Origin: Pseudomonas sp. P818
GTDB lineage: Bacteria; Pseudomonadota; Gammaproteobacteria; Pseudomonadales; Pseudomonadaceae
DNA length: 64,000 nucleotides
Assembly (NCBI RefSeq): GCF_000418555.1
Contig: NZ_ATKM01000011.1
Location: forward strand, 186,001 to 250,000
Direction: 5' to 3'
This document shows, piece by piece, positions 10,037 to 19,398 of this stretch. The notes under the pieces are model-generated. The model was not told where the DNA came from. It searched no databases and saw nothing but the letters and a program-made list of their open reading frames with translations. The position numbers and the translations under genes are program-made. Each line of letters starts with the position of its first letter. Within the stretch, counting starts at the first letter, position 1.

Positions 10037-11895
10037 TATGGCTTCGCCTCTTCGTTGGCCTGTTCCGCGGCTTGTTGCTGGGCTTTGCTCGGTTGCTCCT
10101 GACCTGGGCGCACCCACCAGGTGTGCAGTCCGATATCGTAGAGCGGCGTCACCTTCGGGTGCTCGAAACGGTTCCAGTAGGCTACGCGCCAGGTCTTGAT
10201 GTGCCAGTTGGGGATCACGTAGTAGCCCCACAGCAATACGCGGTCCAGCGCGCGAGTGTGGGCGATCAGATCCTGCCGCGAGTCGGCATTGATCAGCGCT
10301 TCGACGATCTGGTCGATCGCTGGATCCTTGAGACCGATGTAGTTGCGGCTGCCGGGATTGTCGGCGCTGGAGGAATGCCAGTACTCGCGCTGCTCGTTGC
10401 CTGGCGAGTTGGACTGGCCGAAGCCGCCGACGATCATGTCGAAATCACGCGAACGCAGGCGGTTGATGTACTGTGAAACGTCGACGCGACGAATCACCAT
10501 TTCGATGCCGAGGTCAGCCAGATTGCGCTTGAATGGCAGCAGAACGCGCTCGAACTCGGTCTGCGCCAGGAGAAACTCGAAGCTGACCGGCTGCCCGCTC
10601 GCGTCGAGCATGCGATCGCCCTCGATGCGCCAGCCGGCCTGTTGCAGCAACTGATAGGCGCGACGCTGCTGCTCACGGATGATGCCGCTGCCGTCGGTTA
10701 CCGGTACGTGGAACTCTTCGCTGAACACCTCGGCCGGAATCTTGCCGCGCAGCGGCTCGAGAATCGCCAGCTCGGCTTCATCGGGCAGTCCGCGTGAGCC
10801 CAGTTCGGAGTTGTCGAAGTAGCTGCGGGTACGGAAGTAGGCGCCGTTGAACAGGCGCTTGTTGGCCCATTCGAAGTCGTACAGCAGGCCCAGCGCCTCA
10901 CGTACGCGGCGATCCTGGAACTGTGGCCGGCGGGTGTTGAAGATGAAACCCTGCATGCCGGTCGGGTTGCGGTTCTGAATCTCTTCCTTGATCAACTGGC
11001 CGTTGGCGACTGCCGGGGTGTTGTAGGCGGTGGCCCAGTTCTTCGCGCTGGTTTCCAGCCAGTAGTCGAACTGGCCGGCCTTCAGTGCTTCCAGGGCTAC
11101 GGTGTTGTCGCGGTAGTAGTCGATCTGGATGGTGTCGAAGTTGTAGAAGCCGCGGCTCACCGGCAGGTCCTTGGCCCACCAGTCCTTGACGCGCTCGTAG
11201 CGGATGCTGCGACCCGCCTGGACCCGACCGACCCTGTACGGGCCGCTGCCCAGAGGCGCTTCGAGATTGCCCTTGGTGAAATCGCGCTCGGCCCACCAGT
11301 GCTTGGGCAACACCGGCAACTGGCCGACGATCAGCGGCAGCTCGCGGTTACCGGCATGCTTGAACACGAAGCGCACGCTGTGCGGCGACTCCACTTCAGC
11401 CTGCTCGACGTCGGCGTAATAGCCGCGATACATCGGCGCGCCTTTCTCCATCAGCGTATCGAAGGTGAACTTGACGTCTTCAGCGGTAATCGGCGTGCCG
11501 TCGTGAAAGCGCGCTTCCTTGCGCAACAGGAAACGCACCCAGGCGTTGTCGGGCGCTTTCTCGATCTTCTCGGCGATCAGGCCGTAGGCAGTGAACGGTT
11601 CGTCCATGCTCTGCACGGTCAGGGTGTCGTAGATCAGATTGATGTCATCGGCTGACACCCCTTTGCTGATAAAGGGGTTCAGGCTGTCGAAGCCACCGAA
11701 GCCCGCTTCACGGAAGGTGCCGCCCTTGGGGGCGTCGGGGTTGGTGTATTCGAAGTGGGTGAAGTCGGCGGGATACTTGGGCGGCTCATCGTAGAGCGTG
11801 GCGGCATGCTTGGGGGCGGCGAGGGCGATGCCGGCCAGGCCGAGCAGGATGAGGCTGCTACCGTGAAGCAGGAAACTGCGCAGCGGGTGGGTCAT
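10036..11895 (-). CDS. nppA2: Peptide ABC transporter substrate-binding protein, second copy (NppA2 / YejA type)
   Basis: A 619-residue extracytoplasmic solute-binding protein of family 5. A Sec signal peptide ends near IALAAPKHA, and the mature part carries the family signature around [13 protein letters not shown] and SLNPFISKG. It is the second of two adjacent paralogues. They share the same layout (for example [10 protein letters not shown] versus VNPDAPKGG, and LLYDFEWAN versus LMFDFEWTN) but differ widely elsewhere. The ATG at 11895 overlaps the upstream gene's stop as ATGA, which decides the start. The presence of two binding proteins suggests a widened substrate range; the substrate itself cannot be read from sequence. 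Confidence 0.92.
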   Translation of the reverse strand: MTHPLRSFLLHGSSLILLGLAGIALAAPKHAATLYDEPPKYPADFTHFEYTNPDAPKGGTFREAGFGGFDSLNPFISKGVSADDINLIYDTLTVQSMDEPFTAYGLIAEKIEKAPDNAWVRFLLRKEARFHDGTPITAEDVKFTFDTLMEKGAPMYRGYYADVEQAEVESPHSVRFVFKHAGNRELPLIVGQLPVLPKHWWAERDFTKGNLEAPLGSGPYRVGRVQAGRSIRYERVKDWWAKDLPVSRGFYNFDTIQIDYYRDNTVALEALKAGQFDYWLETSAKNWATAYNTPAVANGQLIKEEIQNRNPTGMQGFIFNTRRPQFQDRRVREALGLLYDFEWANKRLFNGAYFRTRSYFDNSELGSRGLPDEAELAILEPLRGKIPAEVFSEEFHVPVTDGSGIIREQQRRAYQLLQQAGWRIEGDRMLDASGQPVSFEFLLAQTEFERVLLPFKRNLADLGIEMVIRRVDVSQYINRLRSRDFDMIVGGFGQSNSPGNEQREYWHSSSADNPGSRNYIGLKDPAIDQIVEALINADSRQDLIAHTRALDRVLLWGYYVIPNWHIKTWRVAYWNRFEHPKVTPLYDIGLHTWWVRPGQEQPSKAQQQAAEQANEEAKP

Positions 11896-13721
11896 CGAGC
11901 GTTCTCCGTGGGCTTCAGCCACCAGGTGCGCAGGCCCAGGGTGTAGGGCGGCGTGGTGACGAAGGCGAACCGGTTGCGGTACGCCAGGCGGTGATAATTG
12001 ATGTACCAGTTGGGAATGCTGTAGTGCTGCCAGAGCAGAACCCGATCCAGGGCGCGGGTGGCGGCGATCTGTTCGTCGCGGGTCTGCGCCGAAAGCAGCT
12101 TGTCGATCATCTCGTCGACCACTGGGTCGTTGACGCCTGCATAGTTCTTGCCGCCCTTGACGTTCACCTGGCTGGAGTGGAAATACAACGATTGCTCCAG
12201 GCCCGGGCTGAGGGTTTGCGGCAGGGTCAGCAGAATCATGTCGTAGTCGAACTGATCGAGGCGTTGCTTGTATTGCGCGCGGTCGACGGTGCGCAGGTTG
12301 GCGCTGATGCCGAGGCTGGCGAGGTTGGCGACGTAAGGCTGGAGAATGCGTTCCAGGCTGGGGTTGACCAGCATGATCTCGAACGCCAGGCGCTGACCGC
12401 GCGCATTGCGCAGTTCCTGGCCCGTGGTCTTCCAGCCGGCGTCGGCCAATAGACCGAGGGCGCGGCGCAAGGTTTCCCGGGGGATGCCGCGGCCATCGGT
12501 TACCGGTTGTGTCGGCGCCTCGGTGAACAGGCGGGCCGGCAGCTTGTCGCGGTGCGGTGAAAGCAGCAGCCATTCGGCGCCCTCGGGCTTGCCGGTGGCC
12601 GAGAAATCGCTATTGGGGTAGTAGCTGGCTGCGCGCACGTAGGCGTTGTTGAACAGGGTACGGTTGGTCCACTCGAAATCGAACATCAGTCCCAGCGCTT
12701 CGCGCACGCGGCGGTCGCTGAACAGGGGGCGGCGGGTGTTCATGAACAGCGCCTGGGTCTGCGTCGGGATCTGGTGGGGTATCTCGGCGCGGACCACATC
12801 GCCGCGGGTCACGGCCGGGAAGCGATAGCCGTTGCTCCAGTTCTTCGCCTGATTCTCGATATAGAAGTCGAATTCGCCGGCCTTGAAGGCCTCGAAGGCG
12901 ACATGGTTGTCGCGGTAGAACTCCACTTCGACGCGGTCGAAGTTGTACTTGCCGCGATTGACCGGCAGGTCCTTGCCCCACCAGTCCTTGACCCGCTCGA
13001 ACACCAGACGTCGGCCCGGTACCACCTGGACGATGCGATAGGGGCCACTGCCCAGCGGCGCCTCGAAGGTGGTGCTCTTGAAGTCGCGATCTTTCCAGTA
13101 GTGCTGCGGCAGCACCGGCAGTTCGCCCAGGCGCAGGATCAGCAGGGGATTGCCGGCGCGCTTGAAAACGAAACGGATGCGGTGACGACCGAGGATGTCG
13201 ACGCGCTTCACCTCCTGCAGATTGGTGCGGTACTGCGGATGGCCGTCATTGCGCAGCAGGCGATAGGAAAAGGCCACGTCGTAGGCGGTGATCGGCTTGC
13301 CATCGTGAAAGCGTGCTTCCGGGCGCAGGTTGAACACCACCCAGCTGCGATCCTCGCTGTACTCGACGCTCCTGGCGATCAGGCCGTAGCTGGAGGCGGG
13401 CTCGTCGCCTGACGGGTCATAGGCACCGGTGCCGACCATCAGGGGTTCGTTCAGCTCGTTGGCGCCGTATTGCAGAAAGTGCGCGGTCGAGATCGGGCTG
13501 CTGCCCTTGAGCGTGTAGGGGTTGAGCGTATCGAAAGTGCCGGACGCCATGATGCGCAACGTGCCGCCTTTGGGCGCGTCGGGGTTGACCCAGTCGAAAT
13601 GACTGAAGCTGGCAGGGTACTTGAGTGTCCCGAACTGGGCGTAGCCGTGGCTCTCGCTGATAGTCGCAGAGGCGGGAAAGCTCAAGGCCAGGCTGAGGAA
13701 CAGCAGGAGGAGGGGACGCAT
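11892..13721 (-). CDS. nppA1: Peptide ABC transporter substrate-binding protein, first copy (NppA1 / YejA type)
   Basis: A 609-residue periplasmic binding protein of family 5 and the first gene of the transporter operon. The signal peptide LLLLFLSLALSFPASA is cleaved before TISESHG. The family regions [13 protein letters not shown] and TLNPYTLKG follow at about residues 45-70. It is paralogous to the next gene downstream. The ATG at 13721 starts directly before the signal peptide. About 150 bp separate it from the divergent HDOD gene, so the operon promoter should lie there; I could not pick a convincing -10/-35 pair. The A1/A2 naming follows transcription order and is from memory of the P. 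aeruginosa npp genes. Confidence 0.92.
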   Translation of the reverse strand: MRPLLLLFLSLALSFPASATISESHGYAQFGTLKYPASFSHFDWVNPDAPKGGTLRIMASGTFDTLNPYTLKGSSPISTAHFLQYGANELNEPLMVGTGAYDPSGDEPASSYGLIARSVEYSEDRSWVVFNLRPEARFHDGKPITAYDVAFSYRLLRNDGHPQYRTNLQEVKRVDILGRHRIRFVFKRAGNPLLILRLGELPVLPQHYWKDRDFKSTTFEAPLGSGPYRIVQVVPGRRLVFERVKDWWGKDLPVNRGKYNFDRVEVEFYRDNHVAFEAFKAGEFDFYIENQAKNWSNGYRFPAVTRGDVVRAEIPHQIPTQTQALFMNTRRPLFSDRRVREALGLMFDFEWTNRTLFNNAYVRAASYYPNSDFSATGKPEGAEWLLLSPHRDKLPARLFTEAPTQPVTDGRGIPRETLRRALGLLADAGWKTTGQELRNARGQRLAFEIMLVNPSLERILQPYVANLASLGISANLRTVDRAQYKQRLDQFDYDMILLTLPQTLSPGLEQSLYFHSSQVNVKGGKNYAGVNDPVVDEMIDKLLSAQTRDEQIAATRALDRVLLWQHYSIPNWYINYHRLAYRNRFAFVTTPPYTLGLRTWWLKPTENAR

Positions 13722-13868
13722 CGGGCGTGAGATCCGATCCTTGGCGGCGTTTGGGCTTCTGGGGCCGTACAGTAACAGCTTGTCTGGGCAGGAAAAAGAG
13801 CGCGGTGGCGGGTGAGCAGTAGCGGCACTTTGGCATACACTTCACAGACACGCCATGAGGGTACGAAA

Positions 13869-15311
13869 TTGTCGGAACGAAGCCATGGTCTGCAGTCATG
13901 GATCGATCGCCTGAACCAAGCCGAACTGCCCGCACTGGCTGCCGTGGTGCAGGATCTGCAGCGCCTTGCGCAGCAGGATTCTGCTTCGGTGCAGCAACTG
14001 GCCGATGTATTGCTGCGTGATGCGGCGCTGACCAGCAAGGTGCTGCGGGTCGGCAACAGCGTCTACTACAACCCGTCCCAGGAAACCATCAAGACCATCT
14101 CGCGCGCCATCGTGCTGATCGGCTTCGACAACGTGCGTCTGATCGGGCTGTCGGTCAGCCTGATCGACGGACTGCTCACCCGCGCTCCGCGCGAGCAGCT
14201 GCAGGAGTTGCTCGCACGCTCCTTCCACGCCGCCGTGCAGGCGCGCAACATCGCCGGGTACGTACTCTCCAAGCATGCCGAGGAGGTGTTCATCGCCGCC
14301 TTGCTCCATCATCTGGGCGAGCTGGCGTTCTGGGGCTGTGGCGGCGAGCAGGCGGACGAGCTGGCTGCAGCTCTGGTGCAGCCCGGAATAGAAGTCGAGG
14401 AGGCGGTACGCGAGGTCCTGGGCACCAGCTTCCGCCAGTTGACCCAAGGACTGGTGAAAAGCTGGAACCTCGGTGAGACGGTCAGCCTCGCCCATGCCGG
14501 CGCCAACCAGCACGACCCGGCGGCATACGCTGTGCAGCTGGGGGTGCGCATCAGCGAGGCCGCGCTGCAGGGCTGGGAGTCGCCGGAGATGGAAGCGGTG
14601 CTGGCGAAGATGGCGGCATTCGTCGACCTCAGCGCCGAGGACGCGCTGCAGCAGGTGCTGGCCAGTGCCGAGGAGGCGGTTAAAGTGGCCTCCACCTTCG
14701 GCGCCAGCAAGTTGTGCCGGCTGATTCCCAATACCGACCCCGAGCAGATCCGCCTGCAGCAGGAAGAGCGCAAGGCGCGCCTGTTGCAGCCTGACTTGTT
14801 GGTGATGCAGCAGGCGCTGCAGGACCTCGGCCTGATGATCAGTGCGCGGGCCGACGTCGGCCTGGTGCTCGATACCCTGCTCAAGGGCTTGCACCGTGGC
14901 GCTGGTCTGGAACGGGTAATGCTCACGGTGCTGGCCGATGGGCAAAGCCGCTTTCGCGCCAAGCGTGTGATCGGCGACAAGAGCGAGCAGTGGCTGCAGG
15001 ATTTCGTCTTGCCGGCCGAGCAGGCGGAGCAGCCGCACATCTTCAGCTATGCGCTGCGCCATCGTGAAGCGATCTGGATGGGCGTGCCTGCCAGCTACAA
15101 CCTCGCCGAGCTGGTGACCCAGCCGATCCGCCGCAGTCTGGGCAATGGCATGTTCTTCATCGCGCCGATCATCGCCGGCACGCGGGAGATCGGCGTGCTG
15201 TACGCCGACAGTCGACTGTCCGGGCGGGCCCTACGGCATGAGCAATTCGTCGCCTTTCAACGCTTTACGCAGCTGACGGGGCGCTGCCTGGAGGTCATCA
15301 GCAAGCGCTGA
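13869..15311 (+). CDS. HDOD domain protein with C-terminal GAF-like domain
   Basis: A protein of about 480 residues. The N-terminal HDOD domain (about residues 5-215) starts LPALAAVVQDL and includes VLRVGNSVYY and LLHHLGELAFWG, as in HDOD proteins involved in signal output and stress control. The C-terminal part (about residues 320-480) ends with MFFIAPIIAG and EIGVLYADS, which resembles a GAF domain. HDOD domains lack the metal-binding HD residues and are thought to be non-catalytic. I prefer the TTG at 13869, which has GAGGG eight bases upstream. A GTG at 13812 would add 19 residues but has no clear ribosome site. Its stop abuts that of the convergent mltD. Confidence 0.85.
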   Translation: MSERSHGLQSWIDRLNQAELPALAAVVQDLQRLAQQDSASVQQLADVLLRDAALTSKVLRVGNSVYYNPSQETIKTISRAIVLIGFDNVRLIGLSVSLIDGLLTRAPREQLQELLARSFHAAVQARNIAGYVLSKHAEEVFIAALLHHLGELAFWGCGGEQADELAAALVQPGIEVEEAVREVLGTSFRQLTQGLVKSWNLGETVSLAHAGANQHDPAAYAVQLGVRISEAALQGWESPEMEAVLAKMAAFVDLSAEDALQQVLASAEEAVKVASTFGASKLCRLIPNTDPEQIRLQQEERKARLLQPDLLVMQQALQDLGLMISARADVGLVLDTLLKGLHRGAGLERVMLTVLADGQSRFRAKRVIGDKSEQWLQDFVLPAEQAEQPHIFSYALRHREAIWMGVPASYNLAELVTQPIRRSLGNGMFFIAPIIAGTREIGVLYADSRLSGRALRHEQFVAFQRFTQLTGRCLEVISKR

Positions 15312-16886
15312 TCAGGGCAGATAGAGGGTCAGCATCTGCCCGGGGCGCAGCGTGCTGCTGCGCGGGTTCCAGGCCTGCAGACGTTTGAGGTCGATCTTGA
15401 AGCGTTTGGCGATCTCGTACAGCGAGTCGCCGCTCTGTACGCGATAGTAGGTGGCCTTGTCACGCGAGCTGGTGCTGCCGCGCGTTGTGGCGGCCACTTG
15501 AGGGGCGCTGTCAACGGCCGCCAGAGTCAGAACCTGGCCGACTTTCAGTTGATTGCCTTGCAGCTTGTTCCAGCGTTTCAGGTCATGCACGGCAACCTGG
15601 TTGGCGCGTGCGATTTGCCACAGGTTGTCACCATCCTTTACCCGATAGGTGCGCTTGGCAGTGCTCTGCGCGGTGCTGCGCTGCTGATATAGCGGCTCGC
15701 TCGGCGCCGTGCCTGGCTTGGCCGGTATGGTCAGCACCTGGCCGATGCTCAGATTGTTGCTGCTCAGGCGATTGACGTCCTTGAGCATGTTCACCGACAG
15801 GTGGTGACGGTTGGCAATGGCATGCAGGCTGTCGCCGGAACGCACGGTGTAGCTCTGCCAGTCGACCAGTTCCTGCGGTTTCATCAGGGCCAGGTTGGCG
15901 CTGAGCAGCTCGGCTTTATCGGTCGGTACCAGCAGGTGCTGCGGGCCGTCGAGGGTGATGCCGCGCTTGTAGGCAGGGTTGAGCTGCAGCAACTCCTGTT
16001 CATCCAGGTCGGCCAGTTTGGCGACGCGGGCCAGGTCCATGTGCTGCTTGATCGCGATCTGCTCGAAGTAGGGCTCGTTGGCGATCGGCGAGAGGGTCAC
16101 GCCGTAGGCTTCCGGTGTCAGGATCACCTGCGAAAGTGCCAGCAACTTGGGCACGTAGTCTTCGGTTTCCTTGGGCAGCGACAGGTTCCAGTAGTCGCTG
16201 GGCAGGCCGAGCTTCTCGTTGCGTTCGATGGCACGGCTGATGCGGCCTTCGCCGGCGTTGTAGGCGGCCAGGGCCAGTAGCCAGTCGCCATTGAACATCT
16301 CGTGCAGGCGGCTCAGGTAGTTGAGGGCGGCCTGGGTCGAGGCGGTTACATCACGGCGGCCATCGTACCAGTTGGTCTGGCGCAAGTTGTAGTGACGACC
16401 GGTGGAAGGAATGAATTGCCAGAGACCGACGGCGTGTGCGGAAGAGTAGGCCTGTGGGTCGTAGGCGCTCTCGATTACCGGCAGCAGGGCCAGCTCCATC
16501 GGCATGTCACGCTCTGCCAGGCGTTCGACGATGTAGTGGATATAAGGAGCGCTGCGCTCGCTGACGGTGTCGACGTGTTTCGGATTGCTGGCGTACCACA
16601 GGCGTACGCGTTCGATACGGGGGTTGATGCCGATTTCGTCCTGCAGCTTGAAACCGTCGCGCATGCGCTCCCAAATATCGTTGTATTCACGCGGTTTGAT
16701 CTGGCTGCTGAGCCACTCTGGCTCACGCTCCAGGCCTACGGCGCGAGCGGTATCGGTCGAGCGCTCCGGGGTGTCGCTGGGCAGGCTCTGACAGCCGGCC
16801 AAGGCTATGCTGCACATCACCGCGAGCGCTCGAGCGCTTCGCACCAATGCCTTGATATTCAATGGCTTGCGTGATGATAAAGGCAT
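15312..16886 (-). CDS. mltD: Membrane-bound lytic murein transglycosylase D
   Basis: MltD cleaves peptidoglycan glycan strands to 1,6-anhydromuropeptides. The 524-residue protein has a lipoprotein signal ending in SIALAGC, so it is probably anchored in the outer membrane. The SLT catalytic domain (about residues 110-250) carries the catalytic glutamate Glu139 in VIESAYDPQAYS, plus GLWQFIPSTG and ALAAYNAGEGR. Three LysM peptidoglycan-binding repeats follow at about 345-390, 414-457 and 480-524, each with a Y-x-V-x-x-GD-x-L start. Three repeats, against two in E. coli MltD, is common in Pseudomonas. The gene is monocistronic and faces gloB across 170 bp. Confidence 0.96.
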   Translation of the reverse strand: MPLSSRKPLNIKALVRSARALAVMCSIALAGCQSLPSDTPERSTDTARAVGLEREPEWLSSQIKPREYNDIWERMRDGFKLQDEIGINPRIERVRLWYASNPKHVDTVSERSAPYIHYIVERLAERDMPMELALLPVIESAYDPQAYSSAHAVGLWQFIPSTGRHYNLRQTNWYDGRRDVTASTQAALNYLSRLHEMFNGDWLLALAAYNAGEGRISRAIERNEKLGLPSDYWNLSLPKETEDYVPKLLALSQVILTPEAYGVTLSPIANEPYFEQIAIKQHMDLARVAKLADLDEQELLQLNPAYKRGITLDGPQHLLVPTDKAELLSANLALMKPQELVDWQSYTVRSGDSLHAIANRHHLSVNMLKDVNRLSSNNLSIGQVLTIPAKPGTAPSEPLYQQRSTAQSTAKRTYRVKDGDNLWQIARANQVAVHDLKRWNKLQGNQLKVGQVLTLAAVDSAPQVAATTRGSTSSRDKATYYRVQSGDSLYEIAKRFKIDLKRLQAWNPRSSTLRPGQMLTLYLP

Positions 16887-17056
16887 TGGGTGAGGTGGCT
16901 GTCCCGGCGAAAAGGTCGGGCGATTCTAGGAACCGAAGCGGGGGTGGTCAAGTTTTCACCAGCCTTTTGTGACCTGCATCCGCGCAGGTCGGACTTGGCG
17001 CACGCAAGGTTCAGGATGGCCTCCCGGCGATCCTTTGGGCGGGGATTTCTCGGGGT

Positions 17057-17830
17057 TTAGAAGCTGTCCTTCCAGGCGCGTAGGCTGGCGAACACGGCGC
17101 TCGGATCGCTCGATTGTCCGTTTTCGCGTCCTTTTGCCGCAGCGATGATCGAAGGTTCGCGGGTACGCAGAAACGGATTGGTGGCCAGCTCCAGTTCGAT
17201 GGTCGAGGGCAGGCTGATGCGGTTCTCTTCCCGCCAGCGGGTCACTTCGGCCAGGCGTTCGCTCAGGCGCGCATTACCTGGCTCGACGGCATGAGCGAAG
17301 CGCAGGTTGCTCAGGGTGTATTCGTGGGTGCAGTAAACCCGCGTGCTGGCAGGCAGCGCTGCCAGGCGGCTCAGTGACTGGTGCATCTGCTGCGGTGTGC
17401 CTTCGAACAGGCGACCGCAGCCACCGGCGAACAGAGTGTCGCCACAGAACAGCAGATTCTGCCCGGCATGGTAGTAGGCGATATGGCCGAGGGTGTGGCC
17501 TGGCACGGCGATGATCTGGAAACGCAGGCCGAGCACCTCGATCTCATCGTTGTCGTTCAGGTCGAGGTCGCGCGCCGGAATCTTTTCCGTAGCCGGGCCG
17601 GCGACACGTGCGCCAGTGGCGTTCTTCAGCGTCTCGACGCCGCCGACATGATCGAAGTGATGGTGGGTGATCAGGATATCGCTGAGCTGCCACTGCGGGT
17701 GAGCCTGCAGCCAGGCCAGTACCGGCGCTGCATCACCGGGGTCGACCACGGCGCAGCGCTTGCTGCCGGCATCCTGCAGCAGCCAGATATAGTTGTCATT
17801 GAAGGCGGGCAGCGCGTCGATCTGAATCAT
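17057..17830 (-). CDS. gloB: Hydroxyacylglutathione hydrolase (glyoxalase II)
   Basis: GloB hydrolyses S-D-lactoylglutathione to D-lactate and glutathione, the second step of methylglyoxal detoxification. The 257-residue protein has the metallo-beta-lactamase fold with the dinuclear metal site [10 protein letters not shown] at about residues 53-62. Further ligands are in VPGHTLGH and [15 protein letters not shown], and the C-terminal histidine is in THEYTLSN. The C-terminal glutathione-binding region is intact. It is divergent from the downstream methyltransferase gene with 72 bp between starts, the usual Pseudomonas arrangement. Confidence 0.96.
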   Translation of the reverse strand: MIQIDALPAFNDNYIWLLQDAGSKRCAVVDPGDAAPVLAWLQAHPQWQLSDILITHHHFDHVGGVETLKNATGARVAGPATEKIPARDLDLNDNDEIEVLGLRFQIIAVPGHTLGHIAYYHAGQNLLFCGDTLFAGGCGRLFEGTPQQMHQSLSRLAALPASTRVYCTHEYTLSNLRFAHAVEPGNARLSERLAEVTRWREENRISLPSTIELELATNPFLRTREPSIIAAAKGRENGQSSDPSAVFASLRAWKDSF

Positions 17831-17902
17831 TGCGGGTCGCTAAGCTGGTGATAAAGGTGCATCTTAGACAGGACATGCAGAACCTGTCATGCGGAGGCAG
17901 CG

Positions 17903-18661
17903 ATGACTGATCAGGCATTCGCCCAGGCCGACCCGGAGTGGCTCAAGCTCATCGGTGAGGCGCGCGACTGGCTTGCCGGGCCACTCGGGCAACTGTTGCT
18001 CGAGGAAGAACGGCGCTTGCTGGAGGAAGAGCTGGCACGTTTCTTCGGCGGTTATCTGGTGAGCTTCGGCCCCGGTGCCGAAGGCCCGCCCAAGGCCGGG
18101 CAGATCCAGCACAACGTTCGCCTCGGCGCGCCCATGCCGGGTGTGCAGATCGTCTGCGAGGAACAATCCTGGCCTCTGGGCGAGCACGCTGCCGATGTGG
18201 TGGTGCTGCAGCACGGCCTGGATTTCAGCCTGTCGCCCCATGGCCTGCTGCGTGAGGCGGCCCGTAGCGTCAGGCCTGGCGGACATCTGCTGATCCTGGG
18301 TATCCATCCCTGGAGCGCCTGGGGCGTGCGGCGACTGTTTGCGCAAGATGGCCTGGCCAGAGCCCGTTGCATCGCGCCGAGTCGCGTCGGTGACTGGCTG
18401 AGCTTGCTGGGCTTCGCGTTGGAGAAACGTCGCTTCGGGTGCTATCGTCCGCCGCTCGCTTCGCTGGCCTGGCAAATGCGCCTGCGGCGAATGGAGAGCT
18501 GGGGCGATGCCTGGCAGTTGCCGGGCGCCGGCTTCTACCTGTTGGTAGCGCGCAAACTGGTGGTCGGCTTGCGCCCCTTGCGGCAATCGCGCCGTGAGCC
18601 GATGGGCAAGTTGCTGCCGATGCCGGTGGCCAAGATCAGCCGACGTGATGCCGACAGCTGA
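17903..18661 (+). CDS. Class I SAM-dependent methyltransferase-like protein
   Basis: A 252-residue protein next to gloB and rnhA, as in other Pseudomonas. It has a methyltransferase type 11-like layout: the HAADVVVLQHGLDF segment resembles the acidic end of motif II, followed by LLREAARSVRPGGHLLILG, a typical post-motif. The N-terminal glycine-rich SAM motif is degenerate (FGPGAEG at about residue 55), so SAM binding is plausible but less certain. The ATG at 17903 is preceded by GGAGGCAGCG. It is probably cotranscribed with rnhA, 41 bp downstream. Its substrate is unknown. Confidence 0.8.
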   Translation: MTDQAFAQADPEWLKLIGEARDWLAGPLGQLLLEEERRLLEEELARFFGGYLVSFGPGAEGPPKAGQIQHNVRLGAPMPGVQIVCEEQSWPLGEHAADVVVLQHGLDFSLSPHGLLREAARSVRPGGHLLILGIHPWSAWGVRRLFAQDGLARARCIAPSRVGDWLSLLGFALEKRRFGCYRPPLASLAWQMRLRRMESWGDAWQLPGAGFYLLVARKLVVGLRPLRQSRREPMGKLLPMPVAKISRRDADS

Positions 18662-18702
18662 AGGCCATGCCCCGGCCCGTCAATTCTTTACAGAGTTCAT
18701 GA

Positions 18703-19155
18703 ATGTCCGAAACCGATGAAGTGGTGATCTACACCGACGGCGCCTGCAAGGGCAATCCTGGTCCCGGAGGCTGGGGGGCGCTGCTGGTCTATAAAGGTGT
18801 GGAAAAGGAGCTGTGGGGCGGTGACCCGAGCACCACCAACAACCGCATGGAACTGATGGCGGCGATCGCCGGCCTGATCGCACTGACCCGGCCCTGCTCG
18901 GTCAAGCTGGTGACCGACTCGCAGTACGTGATGAAGGGCATCCAGGAATGGCTGCCGAACTGGAAGAAGCGCGGCTGGAAGACGGCCTCGAAAGAGCCGG
19001 TGAAAAATGCCGACCTCTGGCAGAAGCTGGATGAGGAAGTGAATCGTCATCAGGTGAGCTGGCAGTGGGTGCGCGGCCATACCGGCCACCCCGGCAACGA
19101 GCGAGCGGACCAGTTGGCCAATCGTGGGGTCGACGAGGTGCGTTCGGCGTGTTAG
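18703..19155 (+). CDS. rnhA: Ribonuclease HI
   Basis: RNase HI degrades the RNA strand of RNA-DNA hybrids, including Okazaki primers and R-loops. The 150-residue protein is close to the E. coli length (155). The four acidic catalytic residues are visible in [25 protein letters not shown] and NERADQLAN, and the basic handle region is around WKKRGWKT. The last codons and the TAG stop run directly into a MITE-like repeat: the AG of the stop is the first two bases of the repeat's inverted end. The C-terminus (EVRSAC) may thus have been shaped by the insertion. dnaQ follows after the repeat. Confidence 0.97.
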
Positions 19156-19332
19156 CAGGCTGTTGAAAAACTACCTGCGTTGCCATTGCTGCGTTAAAAA
19201 CAGGCTCAAAATGCTCATTTACAGCTCGTAAACTCCGCCGTGGGGTCGACGAGACTACCTGCTCGCCTGTTTTTGCGGGGCCGCCATCGGTATTGCACTG
19301 GCTGCCTCGCCAACGTTTTTCAACGGCCTGCT
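19154..19332. mobile_element. MITE-like repeat, copy A (rnhA-dnaQ)
   Basis: A 179-bp element bounded by 18-bp imperfect terminal inverted repeats. The left end is AGCAGGCTGTTGAAAAAC (19154-19171); the right end (19315-19332) is its reverse complement with one mismatch. A TA dinucleotide overlaps or flanks both ends (TTAGCAGG and CCTGCTAGG), compatible with a TA target-site duplication. The core contains TTTAC-n5-GTAAA and a CTGCGTT motif shared with the copies at 38.7 kb and 44.2 kb. There is no coding capacity. The left end overlaps the rnhA stop codon. Confidence 0.7.
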
Positions 19333-19398
19333 AGGCCACTTGAGTTAATATGCCGCGCTTGAATGTGCGACAACCCCAATAGTTGAGAGAGGCAAGGC

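Noticed and set aside
11896..12573. A 226-residue upstream extension of the second binding protein
   Set aside because: It overlaps the first binding-protein gene in another frame; the signal peptide at 11895 marks the true start.
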